A stretch of DNA of 64,000 nucleotides from Alopecurus myosuroides (GCA_028641055.1 CM054060.1:210576445-210640444), one strand, 5' to 3'; positions 10,374-22,900 are shown, numbered from the stretch's first letter. The notes: generated by a model not told the origin, from the letters alone. Made by a program: numbers and translations.

Positions 10374-11216
10374 ATTATCTAATCCTTTCTTGTGTTTAAT
10401 AATGTATGGGAAAGATTCAATAAATTCTACCCATTTAGCATGTCTCTTATTAAGATTGGATTGATTCTTTAAAAAAATTAATGCCTCATGATCAGAATGT
10501 ATAATAAATTTCTTTGGTCACAAATAATGTTTCCAAACTTCAAGTACTCTAACAAGTGCATACAATTCTTTATCATAGACAGAATAATTCAATTGTGCTC
10601 CATGTAATTTTTCAGAAAAATAAGCAATTGGTTTCTTATCTTGCATTAACACTCCTCCAATACCTATGCCACTAGCATCACATTCAATCTCAAATTTTTT
10701 ATTAAAAATTGGTAGCATCAATAATGGAGCCGAAATCAACTTATTTTTCAAAGTATCAAAAGCAATATCTTGAGCAACCCCCCACTCGAAATTTACACCT
10801 TTCTTAGTCAAATCATTTAAAGGGGCAGCAATAGTACTAAAATCTTTCACAAATCTTCTATAAAATCCAGCTAGTCCATTAAAACTTCTTACTTGACTCA
10901 CATTCATGGGAATTAGCCAATTTTTAATTGCTTCAATTTTAGATTCATCAACTTCTATCCCATGTTTAGAGACAACATAACCAAGAAATATGACCTTATC
11001 TTTGCAAAAAGTGCACTTCTCTAAATTTCCATACAATTTATTTTCTCTTAGCACATGCAAAACTTGTCTAATATGATCAATGTGTTCATGTTCATTGTGG
11101 CTATATATGAGAATATCATCAAAGTAAACAACCACAAATTTGCCAATAAAATCTCTCAAAACATGGTTCATTAATCTCATGAAAGTACTAGGTGCATTAG
11201 TTAATCCAAAAGGCAT
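10374..11216 (-). pseudogene. G2 pol, RT core and RNase H
   Basis: Opens with [17 protein letters not shown] (RT) and contains the catalytic [19 protein letters not shown], then the RNase H start [18 protein letters not shown] and [23 protein letters not shown] at 10516-10518 replaces the codon expected to be Trp. The same frame continues downstream into HSDHEAL and the integrase ORF. The link to the upstream ORF is a frame change in an A run on the minus strand (plus-strand T run at about 11240-11248). Confidence 0.85.
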
Positions 11217-11218
11217 TA

Positions 11219-13228
11219 CTAACCACTCATATAAACCAATTTTTTTTTAAAGGCTGTTTTCCACTCATCCCCTTCTTTCATTCTTATTTGATGGTAACCA
11301 CTACGCAAATCAATTTTAGAGAAAACAGCACTACCACTTAATTCATCTAACATGTCTTCCAAACGTCGTATAGGATGACGATAACGAATAGTGATATTGT
11401 TAATTGCTCTACAATCTACACATATGCGCCAAGTACCATCTTTCTTATGAACTAATATGACAAGAACAGCACAAGGAGATAAGCTTATTCGAATGTAACC
11501 TTTATCAAGAAGATCTTGTACTTGTTTCTGAATTTCCTTTGTCTCTTGGGGATTTGTCCTATAGGGAGCTCGGTTTGGTAATGAAGATCCAGGAATTAAA
11601 TCAATTTGATGCTCAATCCCTCTCAATGGTGGCAATCTCGAGGGCACTTCTTCTGGAAAAACATCATCAAGTTCCTGCAAAACATTAGAAACACCAATAG
11701 AAAGAGGAGTCATGTCATTAGAAACCAAAATTTCCCCCTTGTGCATGAGCACTATAGGTAGTAGGCTAGGATCATCCTCAAACTCTCTCAAATCTTCTTT
11801 GGTGGCTAACATTGTCAAAAGGCTCACTCCCTTATTTTTTCCACTCGGCCTAGGTTTGTTTTCCCCCATGGAAGTAGTGTTTTCACTCATATTTTCCCTC
11901 TCTCTCTCTTTCTCAACATTCACTTCCACTTTTTGCCTTGATTCATTCACTATTTGTTGGGGTGTCATAGGCCTCAATATGATGTCCTTATTGTTCCAAT
12001 TCAATTGGTAAGTGTTTGCTCTCCCATTGTGTAGCACCTTTCTATCAAATTGCCATGGCCTTCCAAGTAAGAGGTGGCAAACCGACATGGGAACAACATC
12101 ACACTCAATAGTATCCTTGTATGGTCCAATTTGGAACTCCACTCTCACAATTTGGCATACTCTCTCCTCCTTCTCATTGATCCATTGGATATAATATGGA
12201 TGCGGGTGTGGAATATATCTCAACCTTAGCTTTGCACATAACTCCTTGCTTGCTAAATTTCTGCAACTCCCTCCATCAGTGATCACCTTGCACGCCATAT
12301 TAGGACCAACAATTGCCTTGGTTTGAAATAAATTGCATCTTTGGATCTCATCATTGCTAGGAAAAATACTCAATGCTTTGGTGCAAACAATAGTTGGATA
12401 ATTTGTAGCATAGGCATCAATTGGACCATCATCATCATCATATGCATCCTCCTCATTGGGATCAACATCATCTCCAGTCTCATACTCATCATTAGCATTG
12501 AGGAGCATAATTTTATTGTTTGGGCAATCCCTCTTAAAGTGACCTTTTCCTCCACAAGTATGGCAAGCCATGTCTCTATTCCTTGTAGGAGGTGTAGCAC
12601 CACTAGAACTCGAAGTAGATGTAGTAGTTTTCTTGGAACTTGTTGAATTTGGCTCGGGTTTGGAACTAGGAGTCCAACGGGTAGTAGTAGTTCGAGGTGT
12701 AGGTGATGAAAAATTTGGTTTTTGTGAAGGAAAACTTCTCCTTGCACTCACTTGTAGCTCTTCTTGCAATCTATTTTCGGCCTCCCTTGCTTGATGAAGT
12801 AATTCACTCATATTGTTGTAAGAAACATGCCTCACAATGCTTCTCACTTTGAATCGCAATCCACTCAAGAACCTTTGCATTGTTTGTTCAGGAGCCTCTC
12901 TAATCCGAGCCCTTTGAATAATTAATTCCATCTCCTTGTAGTAGGCATCAACTGTCTTGGATCCTTGCTTCAATTGTTGCAATTTGTCATAGAGAGTTCT
13001 AATATAATTCTTGGGAACAAATCTTTCTCTTAACAATTGCTTCATCTCTCTCCATGTGTTCACCTCCTCTTCTTCTTTTTCTTCTCTATCTTTTGTAATG
13101 CCATCCCACCACAAAAGAGCATAGCCATCAAATGAAGAAGATGCAAGGTTCACTTTCCTCTCCTCGGGGTACTCATGGAGTCTCCATAATTTCTCAATTT
13201 TTAGCTCCCACATCAAGTACTCTTCCAC
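11219..13228 (-). CDS. G2 gag-protease-RT ORF
   Basis: 669 codons. Gag core in residues 1-165 ([24 protein letters not shown]). Ser/Thr-rich linker, then the zinc knuckle [14 protein letters not shown] at about residues 223-236, an acidic stretch, and the protease around residue 317 with [17 protein letters not shown], where the usual D(S/T)G reads DGG. RT starts near residue 590 ([35 protein letters not shown]). The ORF ends by frame change at an A run. The same DGG form occurs in G5 and G7, so I take it as a lineage trait, not damage. Confidence 0.85.
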   Translation of the reverse strand: MEEYLMWELKIEKLWRLHEYPEERKVNLASSSFDGYALLWWDGITKDREEKEEEEVNTWREMKQLLRERFVPKNYIRTLYDKLQQLKQGSKTVDAYYKEMELIIQRARIREAPEQTMQRFLSGLRFKVRSIVRHVSYNNMSELLHQAREAENRLQEELQVSARRSFPSQKPNFSSPTPRTTTTRWTPSSKPEPNSTSSKKTTTSTSSSSGATPPTRNRDMACHTCGGKGHFKRDCPNNKIMLLNANDEYETGDDVDPNEEDAYDDDDGPIDAYATNYPTIVCTKALSIFPSNDEIQRCNLFQTKAIVGPNMACKVITDGGSCRNLASKELCAKLRLRYIPHPHPYYIQWINEKEERVCQIVRVEFQIGPYKDTIECDVVPMSVCHLLLGRPWQFDRKVLHNGRANTYQLNWNNKDIILRPMTPQQIVNESRQKVEVNVEKERERENMSENTTSMGENKPRPSGKNKGVSLLTMLATKEDLREFEDDPSLLPIVLMHKGEILVSNDMTPLSIGVSNVLQELDDVFPEEVPSRLPPLRGIEHQIDLIPGSSLPNRAPYRTNPQETKEIQKQVQDLLDKGYIRISLSPCAVLVILVHKKDGTWRICVDCRAINNITIRYRHPIRRLEDMLDELSGSAVFSKIDLRSGYHQIRMKEGDEWKTAFKKKLVYMSG

Positions 13229-13250
13229 ATCTTCAGAATCACAAGCAAGA

Positions 13251-13658
13251 CTAGGGATAGAGAATTTTGGTTAAGCCATCATTCTCTCTATTATTTTCCA
13301 ATGATACTCTTCTTGCCACATCTCCACGGCCTCCATTAATATTTCCTCTCCCATCATCAATTTCAGCAATAGCTTGAGGTCTTTGTTGAAATTGTTCCAC
13401 TATATTGGCAATTGTAGCCACTTGTTGTGTCAATGTCCTCAAAGTGTCCTTAATCTCACTGACAGATTCTTGAGATGCACAAGCTTCTATCTTCAAATCA
13501 AGGGTAGTCATCTCTTCTCTCAAGAGGTCATCACTTTTTTCAACCACATCAAAAATTCTTTTGTACATATGATCTCTCAATGCCTCATACTCATTCCATT
13601 GGACAGCATCCTCGGGTTTCTTCTTTCCCTGCACATCAACATCACTAGAGAAACTCAT
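13251..13658 (-). pseudogene. G2 gag N-terminus
   Basis: Starts at ATG 13658 (MSFSSDVDVQGKK) and runs 135 codons with a predicted helical, coiled-coil-like segment. Near 13270 a one-base change puts the next ORF in another frame: the stop at 13251 follows TKILYP, while the neighbouring frame reads [17 protein letters not shown] into the gag core. The two together form one original gag. Confidence 0.75.
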
Positions 13659-15211
13659 GATTAACTTGTTAGTAACAAAATAATCAATGGGTTTGTGGTG
13701 CCTCTCTCAACTCACTCAAAACCAAGCAAAGATGGCTTCACTTGATGTTCCAAGAGAGAAAAAGATCAACTTACCAACAAGGAGCAATGAATAATGTGAT
13801 TTGGTGTGAGAAGAGAATATCCAAGCTATCAAGTATCACAATGCAAACAGGGTTTTTGGTGGGGCTTGGTTGGGAATCCTAACAACACCAAAATAACAAC
13901 TCCAATGCACTACTTAATGTGATAAAAATTACTAAGGAAAACACACTCACACTTGGAGACAATTGTGGCTTAGCAAATATATGGTAGAGATTTTGGAAGC
14001 ACTAGAAAGACACTAGCAAATACTCAATGAAACAGGCACAAGATTGCTCAATATGTCCACAAAATTTCCAATATTAAATAGCTTCCACTAGTGATAAGTA
14101 GCACTGCCTCTTTTGAATTTTTCTTTCTTTCTATTTTTTTTTATACTTTTTACTTTTTCTCTATTTTTTTTGATTTTTTCAATAGCCTTTGAATCAACTA
14201 GGAGCAATAAGTAGATGGAAAATAAAAACAGTGGACAGATTTGATCAAATGAGTAGCCTGTTAGAGCAATTAAATAGCTAGTCTTTGGGTTTTGGGAACC
14301 TAAGTATAGCTGTAGAATGGCTGTAGCTAGGGTTTGTCAAAGATCAGAACAGGAACCTAGAGATAACAAGGAAGAAAACAAAAGAAAAACTAAAGAAAAC
14401 AGTCGAAAATTGAGCTCACGGCAGCAGGTATGGCCACGGCAGAAAAATTGCTCGTTTTGTGCTGTACGGCAGCAAAAACAGAACAAAAACGGCTCACGGC
14501 AGAGCGCACGCTGGGTGGTGTGGTGTGGGTGAGCTGCGGGTGGGCGCGGGTGTGGGATTTGTAACGCGCGGGTGGAGTCCGAGTTGGACTAGGAGCGTGC
14601 GGCAGAGGCGGCAGAGAAACGCGCGCGTTTTTGGCTCACGGCAGCGAATCCGAGCAAAGGTGGGAGTCCGGGTGCGGTAAGGCGTGGGCGCGCGCTGGTA
14701 AGGAAAAAGGGGCACCGGGGGCGGGTTTGGTAAGGATGGAGTGGTGCGGTGGGGTGGCGGCAGCGTTTTGGGGTGGAATCCGATCCACGACAGGATGCCG
14801 AGTGCGAGTAGGAGGTGGGTTGTGGTAGCGATTTTTGTGGCTACGGCAGGAACCCAAAAGCAATCCGATTGTGACTAGGTACTCAAGCACAAATAGAACC
14901 AATTGACCCGCAAGAATAACAACTCGAAAAACTAGATCACCTTGCAAACAAGATGTAGGTCTAGACTTTCCCGAGAGATAACCACACACTATTTTTTGAT
15001 GAGATTTTTGATATTGATGGAAATAGAAGATAGATAGATGAACCCTAAAAACAGAAAAACAAATACACAAATCAACAATAAACAGCAATTAGAGTAGCAA
15101 TTTGGTGTTGATCTAGTCTCTGGCAAATCTAACCTAATATTTTTGGCTTTTTCTGGATAGGAATAAAAACAATTAAAAGTAAAGATAACTTTGCTCACCG
15201 AGTAAACCTGA
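13659..15211 (-). other. G2 5' leader with repeated CGGCAG motifs
   Basis: Long untranslated leader of the minus-strand element. Between 14417 and 14850 it is GC-rich and holds about eight copies of CGGCAG, several as CTCACGGCAG or TACGGCAG. No conserved protein is visible in either strand; short ORFs here look like GC-rich noise. Confidence 0.6.
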
Positions 15212-15225
15212 GAATCTGATACCAA
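15212..15225 (-). promoter_or_regulatory. G2 primer binding site
   Basis: The minus strand reads TTGGTATCAGATTC, matching the initiator-Met tRNA primer site over TGGTATCAGA, two bases away from the 5' LTR edge at 15228. Confidence 0.8.
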
Positions 15226-16001
15226 GATGATATGGGGTGGCCCGATCTTCTCAATGAGCTTCTCTCTCTTTTTGTAATTTTCTGATATATGTGGATAACT
15301 AGTGCTACACTAAGATCTCTCACTCAGCTGACCCCTGTTGCCAATGCAACAACAATTAAGCTCTTTGGATATTCTCAACTACACACTCTTGCACAAGTAA
15401 TCAAAGATCACAAGTGGTCCTGTATCCCCATATTCCCAGATGGAATAACAAGATATCACACAACTTTGCAATTGGTAAACTTCAAGATGAATGCTTACAA
15501 AGCAATACAATCTAGAGGCTAGGGTTGGTTGGTTTTGGTTTAAACTGGTTTTGCCTGTCCTATGCGCCCCCAAGGGGGTATATATGAGAGGGGGTGCAGC
15601 CACAAAGGGGCTCCCTTGCGCAAGCACCAAACCTACTAGGTCTAGGACTCCTACTAGGACACAAATAGATACAAACCGACCCAATTAAGTGGGATGCGGC
15701 CACAATTGGTATACAAACCAAACCTACTACTACTAGGACTCATTATGGTGCATAGATGTCCTTTGTGGGCGCCCTCCTCTTGCTTGTCCATCAATGAGTG
15801 TGGAAATAACATATTGGCAATGTTTTCCACACTAAGTCCCCTTGTCATCATAACATTTGTTAATTGTTGTTTTCACCATGCTAGCACTTGATATCCATCT
15901 CCTCTTCTAGTCCATCTTCATCCATGTGTATCTCCTCTCCATGATCTCCTTTCATGCTTGTGTTATCAATAAACCTGAGAATACATAAATGCATAGACTT
16001 A

Positions 16002-17368
16002 GGGCCTGTTTGTTTGAGCTGTGGCTGGCTGGCTGTGGCTGTGGCCGTGGCTGTGAAGGGAAGCTGCTGTGGAGGGAAAGCTGCTTATCTGAATGTCACT
16101 GTTTGGCGTCTTGGCTGGCTGTCTAGCTGTGGATTGAGGATATGTCTAAAATACCCTCTGAGCTCCGAATACATTACTGATATCAGTGTATAATCGTATT
16201 TGTCCCTATAAAAATACAAGTAATACATAACATTAAACAAAATAAATGATTAATAGGATATATATTTGTCCAAAATACATATCGTGCCATTACACAAATA
16301 GGATCTTCACGCATTGGTTTGATGTCATCGGTGTTTGTTCCATACAAATGTCGCAAAAAACTTTAACACGGTGGCAACCATTGTTTCTTCACTAGTTTCT
16401 ACCAAGATTACATCAAACAAAAATGATAAATTTGTCTAAGATTGTCTAAATACATATCGTGCCATTTACAAAACTAGGCTACAAAGAAACATCAAAAAAT
16501 GGTCTAAATTTTATATGCAGCATATCCAATTCGCATGTGTTCCTAGCAATACGGGGGAGAATTTGTCTCATGAGGAATTCGACGGCGATTCCCGCAGGAC
16601 GGGAGGACGGCGAGACGGCAGGACGGCAGTGGGTCTCTCCGCTGCGAACCACGACGGCAGGGGCGGGATCTTGGCGGCGGGGACGGGATCTTGGCGGCAG
16701 AGACGAACGGGGACGGGAGGACGGGATCTTGGCGGCGGGGACGGGATCTTGGCGGCGGCCGGGAGGAGTTGGCTGGCGGGGAAGAGCTCCGCAGGGACAA
16801 GGACGGTGGGGCGGAGCTTGGCGGCGGCTGGGAGGAGTTGGCTGGCGGAGACGAGCTCCGTAGGAGCTGCTTCGAGCGCTCGCGAGCTCGCGGCGGCGGC
16901 GGGGAGGACTCGGGTGCTGGGGCGGAGGGGAGGCGTCGGGGACGGGAGGACGGCGGCGGATCTTGGCGGCGGGGATGCGCCGCTCGCCGGCGGGAGGGGC
17001 AGTGCGAGGAGGCGGCGCCGGCGGGAGGAGGAACCCTAGGGGTCGGGGTCGGGGTCAGGACGTGGTCGAGAGAGCAGGGGGCTCGGGGTTGGGGGCGAAG
17101 ATGCAGGGGTTCGTGCGGTCATGACCGGTGGAGTCGGGAAAAAACGGAGTGGCATTTGGTTGTAATTTCCTGGAACCACATGTCCATTTTAGAAAACGGT
17201 TCGCTCCACTTCGCGGGAAGCCACGGAAAGCACCTCTTGGGGTGCTTTCTCTCCGTAGTGCAATCGGCTGGCTGGCTTTGACAAAGCCAGTAGCAAAGCT
17301 AGGCTGTTTGGCTGGCTTTGTTGGCTTTTTTCTGTGGAAAGCCAGAGAAAGCTGAAACAAACACCCCC
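16002..17368. mobile_element. Tourist/PIF-Harbinger-like non-autonomous element with GC-rich interior
   Basis: The uninterrupted G2 LTR shows exactly what was inserted: 1367 bp flanked by TTA at 15999-16001 and 17369-17371. The ends are imperfect inverted repeats: GGGCCTGTTTGTTTGAGCT left, GGGGGTGTTTGTTTCAGCT right (complemented). Subterminal GGCTGGCTGG and GCTGTGG motifs occur at both sides. TTA duplications and GGGCCTGTTTG-type ends fit PIF/Harbinger-Tourist elements. It has no transposase. Its centre (about 16560-17110) is strongly GC-rich and differs from the AT-rich arms. Confidence 0.85.
16560..17110 (-). other. GC-rich block inside Tourist-like element, possible captured host sequence
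   Basis: On the minus strand this looks like a grass gene leader or first exon: CCTAGGGTTCCTCCTCCCG followed by GC-rich Pro/Arg-coding sequence. It contains imperfect repeats of GGGACGGGATCTTGGCGGC. No protein family is recognisable, so capture is an inference from composition only. Confidence 0.35.
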
Positions 17369-17526
17369 TTAGGTAGTATAAACTTCTCATAATCAAGAAT
17401 AGCATAATCAATAAGGATTGAATTCACCTGTTGTTCTAGTAGCTTGGTCCTTGATCTTGTCATTGGTCCAAGTCTTACTTCATCTTGTTTAGGTGGTAAT
17501 GTACTAGGGATGTCCTCATCAAACTT

Positions 17527-18993
17527 TGTTTCCAATAGAGGGATACTGAGAAGCTTTTCACAAATATTTTAAAAGAACACCCTTTCCTCGGGTATTGTCT
17601 TCATAACCTTCAAAGCATCATCTCTAGCACATGACAACTGGAACCAACTCTTGAAACTAATCATTCATTGACAACATCTTTTACGTCCGGTTCAACTTAT
17701 CTATGATCTCAGGACCGTCACCAAGTCATCCTTAACCGTGGACATGGCTTTTCGAAAATATTAAACCCTGCAGGGGTGTACAACTTTACCCACACGTGCC
17801 AACCGACTCTTAATTCCAACCTATTGGCACAATTCCGACGATATGCCGGAAGAGGGTGGCTGACCACGATCTTTCCCTTGCTTCGCCTATTCCAAGAGTC
17901 GCTCCGAGTAGATATGGACCGCCAATAGGGAGTGGCCATATCCTGCCGGGTCTCTAATGTTGTGCGTAGTGCTCGACGGTTATCTACCCACAGAGCGCCG
18001 ATACACCACCACATCCTAGTTTTGGAAACGTTTTTAATATCCCCCGCAAATCCAAATGGAACGCCCGAACTAGGAAACTCATGGAACAAACTAGACAAGT
18101 TGAACCCGAGGGGGATCCAATCCCCGTGTGGTTGCACGATCAGTCTTGGCTTCAAAGGCGAGAACTCGCTCCTAGGAGCATGAACGAGGCAAATCACCAC
18201 CTCCCATGTGGAAACTCATCCAAACCTTTAATCATATTAAACACACATCTCGAACCTTACCACGTCATCATGTCATACTAGATTCATTTCGTAACTCTGA
18301 TTCATCAACCGGATGGAGCAGAGATCAACAGACATGTATGACTAAGCATGGCATATTTGAGGCTCTAGCGATACACACAAACAAAACCTATGTCTGCCAG
18401 GAGCAGTGAATCATGATATTTGGGTTATGCAAATAAATAGGACAACTCTATCTACTGCCCAAGATACTTTGTAAGATCACGCATCGTACGAGAAGGAAAA
18501 ACACTTCGAAAACATATATGGGAAGATAAGAGGTTATGCTTGCCTTGCTTCAAGAAAACCAGATAAAGGCTTCAGGGATAAGTGCTTGACTTGGTTGTTT
18601 AGACCAAGTATTCGTCAAGAGGGGTGTTGAACTACTCTCCGGATTCGCGTTCTACCGATAAGAGCAAACACCGGAAACAAAGAGAACAACATTCAACACC
18701 AATGCAATGCACATCATGTATGCATGAACATTTGAATGCATTAAAGAAAAGCCCTAAACATGTTTCATGGGTTGCTAGGGTTCATATGATAACTAAGCAT
18801 TTTTACTGAATTTAGCCCCGAAGGGGACCTCAGAGGCCGATTCGGGCAATACTAAAAGTGCGACAAATAAAGTGCTCAAATGGGGTTGAAAACACCATAA
18901 CTAGGTTGCATTTGTCTTTCTAACATTTTTGACATATAACTTGTAATTTTCTAATTTTCTTGAATAAAAATTTATTTTCTTTATTTTAAATAA
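17527..18993 (-). repeat. G1 5' LTR, piece 2
   Basis: Continues the G1 LTR after G2. Near 17755-17800 the text AACCCTGCAGGGGTGTACAA parallels ATCCCTGCAGGGTTGCACCA in the G3 LTR, which supports its being LTR sequence of a related element. AT-rich toward 18990, then cut by the Helitron. No gene is seen. Confidence 0.6.
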
Positions 18994-21184
18994 TCTTTAC
19001 CTAATAATAAAGAAAGGAAGGTTTCTTCCGGTCCAACTTTTGTTTTACCTTTTTGCCCTTCCACCGAATTTTTATCTTTAGCTAATCTCTAGGTACGGGT
19101 ACGTCGTCCGCGCGTTGCTATTTGCTTTTTTTTTAAGGTAAAGATACGGATTGATGGCTGGGTAGTTGTCCACGTTGTTGTTGGTTTAGGTCCCAACTGA
19201 TCGCTGGTTATGGGCTGGCCAGGCTGCGCATGCGACCGTGCCATACTCAAACCGTGTAAGGTCCGCAGCTTATCTATAAAAAAAAAGGTAAGATCCATGG
19301 AAGAAGTCCATGGTTTTCTTCATAGAAAACTTAATCCCGCACGACCAGATCCTAACGCCGCCGCCAAGCCGCGTGCCAGAGACACACTGTACCAACGATG
19401 TGCCTTCTCGACCGCGCAGGAAAATCACAAGCGCACAATACACGGAGCCGGCAGCGCCCTTGCCGGAGGCTGCACGGGAGGAACGCTAGCGCGACGTCCT
19501 CCAAGCCGACCATATGTGGATTTCTACATGGCTTGTTCGTTTCATATCCTGAACGGATCCGTCCACCACACGACGAGATCGAAGCGGATCGAGGATCCTG
19601 ACACTACACCTGCCTTCCTCCAACCCATATAGCCAGGGTACGAATAAGGACAGGTTGCCTCCTCTCGATCCATTGTCATCGAACCAATCTGTCCCCAGCC
19701 TCGAGTCCCTCCTCTCGAGATCCATGGAGGTGATCTCTGTGTGGAAGCCGAGAATTTCACCGGCGCCGGGCCGGGCATGTTGAGCTGTTGTGGAACGCCG
19801 TGTACATGAGACATGATAGAGTACAACTGAATCAATGCGGACCTGCGGATACCAAGTTCAAGAACAACCTCAAGTTCATTGGCAGCAGCTCAAGGTGGCC
19901 GACCAGAGATACTATACCTGCAGAACACCGTAACGCCCCGGCATGCCCGACAACCTGGTGACGTGCGTCAAGCCCGTCATGCGCAGGGCATGGTCACGCG
20001 CCAGCATGCCGAAATATTTTCGCTAATGGCGGAACCGCGGAAGGGCCTCCGAGGCAAGCTGCTCCTCTGGCGAGGCCTTACCCTGGCCATCGGAGACACC
20101 TCAGCCACATGGCTCTTGCACGAATCGGCCATGCTTCGGAGCTGCTTGGCCGTGCTTGCCGCATGTGTGTCATGTCTTCTTTTGATTGGAAGGCGAGGAG
20201 GACGCCCCAGTCAAGTGTCGCCGGCTTCAGCTGTCGAGATTTGTTCCCAACGACCGTATTTCATCTCATCCATCTTCGGAGCACCTGGCGAGGAGGGCTC
20301 TGTTGCCATCAGTTGGCATTTTTATGCCACAAGAATAATTCGTTATATGAAAACTTAATTGCATCGCATCTTTATAGAAAGGCAGTCATTTGTCGTAGCA
20401 GAAAAACAACGGTGAGAAAATGTACATATACCGTGTGCTTCTGTCTTCCTGGGGCTATATCCACAATGCCAAACTGCTGAAGCTCTATACCTCTACAACA
20501 GGTGTACAAAGCCCACAAGATGTCCAACCACACCACGATGGTCCTTTTCGTTTAGAGAACGATCTTCCCTCATTTCTGAGATAGTTGGAAAAGTTGCAGC
20601 AAGTCTGTTGTAGCCCATGCTATGAACGAGATAAATGAGCTAGCTACTTGGATTCCTTGCAGGCTTTGTGGTGTACAATGCTCAATGTGATTGAAACATA
20701 GAGGCAGGCCGCAGTGAGCCGAATGGTCAGCTGCTAATTGGATCAGGGTCACCCTTCACCTGACTATTGATAGTTAAGTCAAACAATGAGCCAATTTCAA
20801 ATATTAAGAAATCATTATGAACCATCGTATTGTTTTGGAGCACACTATTTATTGTATTGGTTATGTGAATTGTTGTGTTGTATCAGAGTTATATTGAAGA
20901 TCAATATAATATATAGATTGAAGATCAATATAATATATAGATTGAGATCTGCGCTAAGAAAGACCTGCGTGACCTAAATATTATTCATATTTTTTCAATA
21001 AATACAAAATAACAATGAGACGTGAAAGAGTGGATTAAATAAAAAAATAAAAATTAAGACAGAAGAATGAACGTAGCCTCGGGTTTCATAGATATTGGAC
21101 CGAAATTTTGTCTGTATCAACATTTTCCGACCAAAGATGATTTTGTTTTCTCCTCCCGTTGCAACGCACGGGCATGTTTGCTAG
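18994..21184 (+). mobile_element. Non-autonomous Helitron
   Basis: Begins TCTTTACCTAATAATAAAG (5' TC) and ends in GTTTGCTAG (CTRR type: CTAG). Just before the end, at about 21155-21172, lies the hairpin CCCGTTGCAACGCACGGG. The flanks are A at 18993 and T at 21185, the expected A/T target with no duplication. These are the diagnostic features of Helitrons. No Rep/helicase is encoded in the 2.2 kb. The interior (19300-20350) is GC-richer and has gene-like stretches, for example the ORF at 19879-20358, but I recognise no family; it may be captured host sequence. Confidence 0.75.
20894..20943. repeat. 24 bp direct tandem repeat in Helitron
   Basis: Two adjacent identical copies of a 24 bp AT-rich unit beginning TTGAAGATCAATATAATA. 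Confidence 0.8.
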
Positions 21185-22416
21185 TTTACATAATGGTCAA
21201 AAATTCAACTTTGTCAAACATGTGTTAAAATGACATAAAAATGTAGAGCATATTTTTCTTAACATTTTGGTATATTGAACATATTTTTCTGATTAACCAA
21301 ATAAAAGATATTAAATTTACAATTTTAATTCTTTTTCTGTAATTTTAAACAGAGGTGGGGCCCACGTGTCAGCTAAAATCGATTTAAAAGAAAATAAAGG
21401 CTATGATGTGGGCATGACGTCATAGTGACATCATCCCGAGGCCAAATCCTCCCAGCTGCGTTGCAATTCGATGATTCGTGCGGGTTTCCAAAATCGAAAC
21501 CCACCACGAGGTTGCGGTGAGCATGGGGATGCTGGGGGTGGCCTCGGCTGACAAATGGTCGCCGGAGCTCACGCCGGAGAGCTTGGGCGCGGCGGCGGAC
21601 AGCGAAGGGGGAGAAACAGAGGGGAAGGGAGCGAGGGAGGAGCACCCTCGGGTGCCTCAACTCACCCTGAGCGCGATGTCGTGGTCGAGGACGCGAGGCG
21701 AGGCCGCAATCGCCGGCGATAAGCGGAAGACGGGAATTGGGGCTCTCCCGGGCGTCCCGGCTGCCGTGCGTGCTCGAGGCGAACGAGGAGGATGTGGCTC
21801 TGACGATGGGCTTCTTGGCAGGGTGCGGGGACGGTCCTATCGTCGGCGGCGAGCGGCGGATGCGTCGGTAGGGTTAGGGTTTGGTGTACGGCGCGCACAG
21901 AGATACATAGAGAGTCGAGGCCGAGGTGAGGAGGTGGAGGCGTGGGGAGATCCCTCTCCTAGCCCTTATTCTCACGAGGGATGAGCAGGAGGTGGCTCGG
22001 CGGCAGCATCGTCAACCTGCTCTCCTACGGACGGGAGGAAGAAAATGACAACAAACCATCTTCCGGGAAACCCCCTGCCCTCCCAGAATTTACAAAAGAG
22101 TCCCTGCTTTTTTAAAAATAGCATATTGAAACTGTTTTGAGGGCTTTTCTGAAAAAGATAAAAATTGGTAAAAAAAAATTGAGTTCCTTACAACATAGGC
22201 AACCTCAACATATTTTTGTTTTGCACAATTTGCACCATTTTAAACCATAATTTTAAATTGGCACTTTAAGTGATTTTAAAAACTCCCTTATTAAATTTTA
22301 ATGCACATGTTTTAAAAACAACCAGGGGTTCAAAATGCATGCATGACATGACATGACCACAAGCACAAACACAAACACAAGCACAAACCCCTTTATTACG
22401 AAAAGGTGGATGTTAA
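21185..22416 (-). repeat. G1 5' LTR, piece 3 (promoter end)
   Basis: Continues the interrupted LTR after the Helitron. An AT-rich segment is followed by a GC-rich block (21340-22060) and another AT-rich block, the same AT/GC/AT profile as the G3 LTR. The proposed edge is near 22416: on the minus strand TTAACATCCACC resembles TGTAACATCCC, the start of the LTR at 61243. The partner LTR lies outside the window, so this edge is approximate. ORFs in the GC-rich part look like noise. Confidence 0.45.
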
Positions 22417-22900
22417 ATTATTCTTGCAGGTTAATTTGTCTCCTTTTCTTTTAAGTTCTCTGGTTTGTATGCTTTAACCTTTCTTAGTGTTTGGGTGATT
22501 CCAAAAGTATGAAATCTTCACGCTGAGCAACCAGGTTAACAAACCAATCAGTCTAAACTCAGAATCATGAGTCACACTTTGGCACTTTAACTTACTAATC
22601 CAGTGACCCAGCAAACAAACAACAGATAGTACTTAAGAAAATAAGGAGCTAAAAAGTATGAACTCCAGGCACGCAGGCACAATATGGTGTTCTACTAACT
22701 TCTGGTTAGGCTTAAAAGCATTCAGTTTTCTTAACTCTAAGCACGCAGGAAAAATCCGGGTTAACATTGAAGCAAATTGAAAGATCATTGGGAAATAGAA
22801 AAGACGGAACATGTTTTAATGATAAATGACAGAAAAAGAAAATGCATGTATTTCCGACCACTTTATTTCATGATCTCAATAATGTTTACATAGAATTGGA
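22417..22900 (-). other. G7 region downstream of integrase
   Basis: Non-coding sequence 3' of the G7 integrase stop. No ORF or LTR edge was recognised before the G1 boundary. Confidence 0.5.

Larger units (their letters stand above)
8111..17521 (-). mobile_element. Complete Gypsy element G2 (CRM-like chromovirus, tentative)
   Basis: Two matching LTRs (8111-9058 and 15228-17521, the latter split by a 1367 bp insertion) are flanked by a perfect 5 bp duplication AACTT at 8106-8110 and 17522-17526. On the minus strand: 5' LTR, primer site, leader, gag, CCHC, protease, RT, RNase H, integrase, polypurine tract, 3' LTR. By eye I count about 15 substitutions in roughly 924 aligned LTR bases (about 1.6%). 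There is no canonical chromodomain after integrase, and the pol frame runs into the 3' LTR, as known for CRM-type chromoviruses. Two frameshifts and one stop break gag-pol. Confidence 0.92.
15228..17521 (-). repeat. G2 5' LTR, split by a Tourist-like insertion
   Basis: LTR sequence at 15228-16001 and 17372-17521 matches the 3' LTR at 8111-9058. Subtracting the 1367 bp insertion and its 3 bp duplication leaves 924 bp. Ends with TCCTCATCA followed by the duplication AACTT. Confidence 0.9.

Noticed and set aside
21400..21984. Possible host gene in a GC-rich stretch near 21.4-22.0 kb
   Set aside because: No domain or splice pattern was found, and the AT/GC/AT profile and position fit the promoter end of the G1 LTR.
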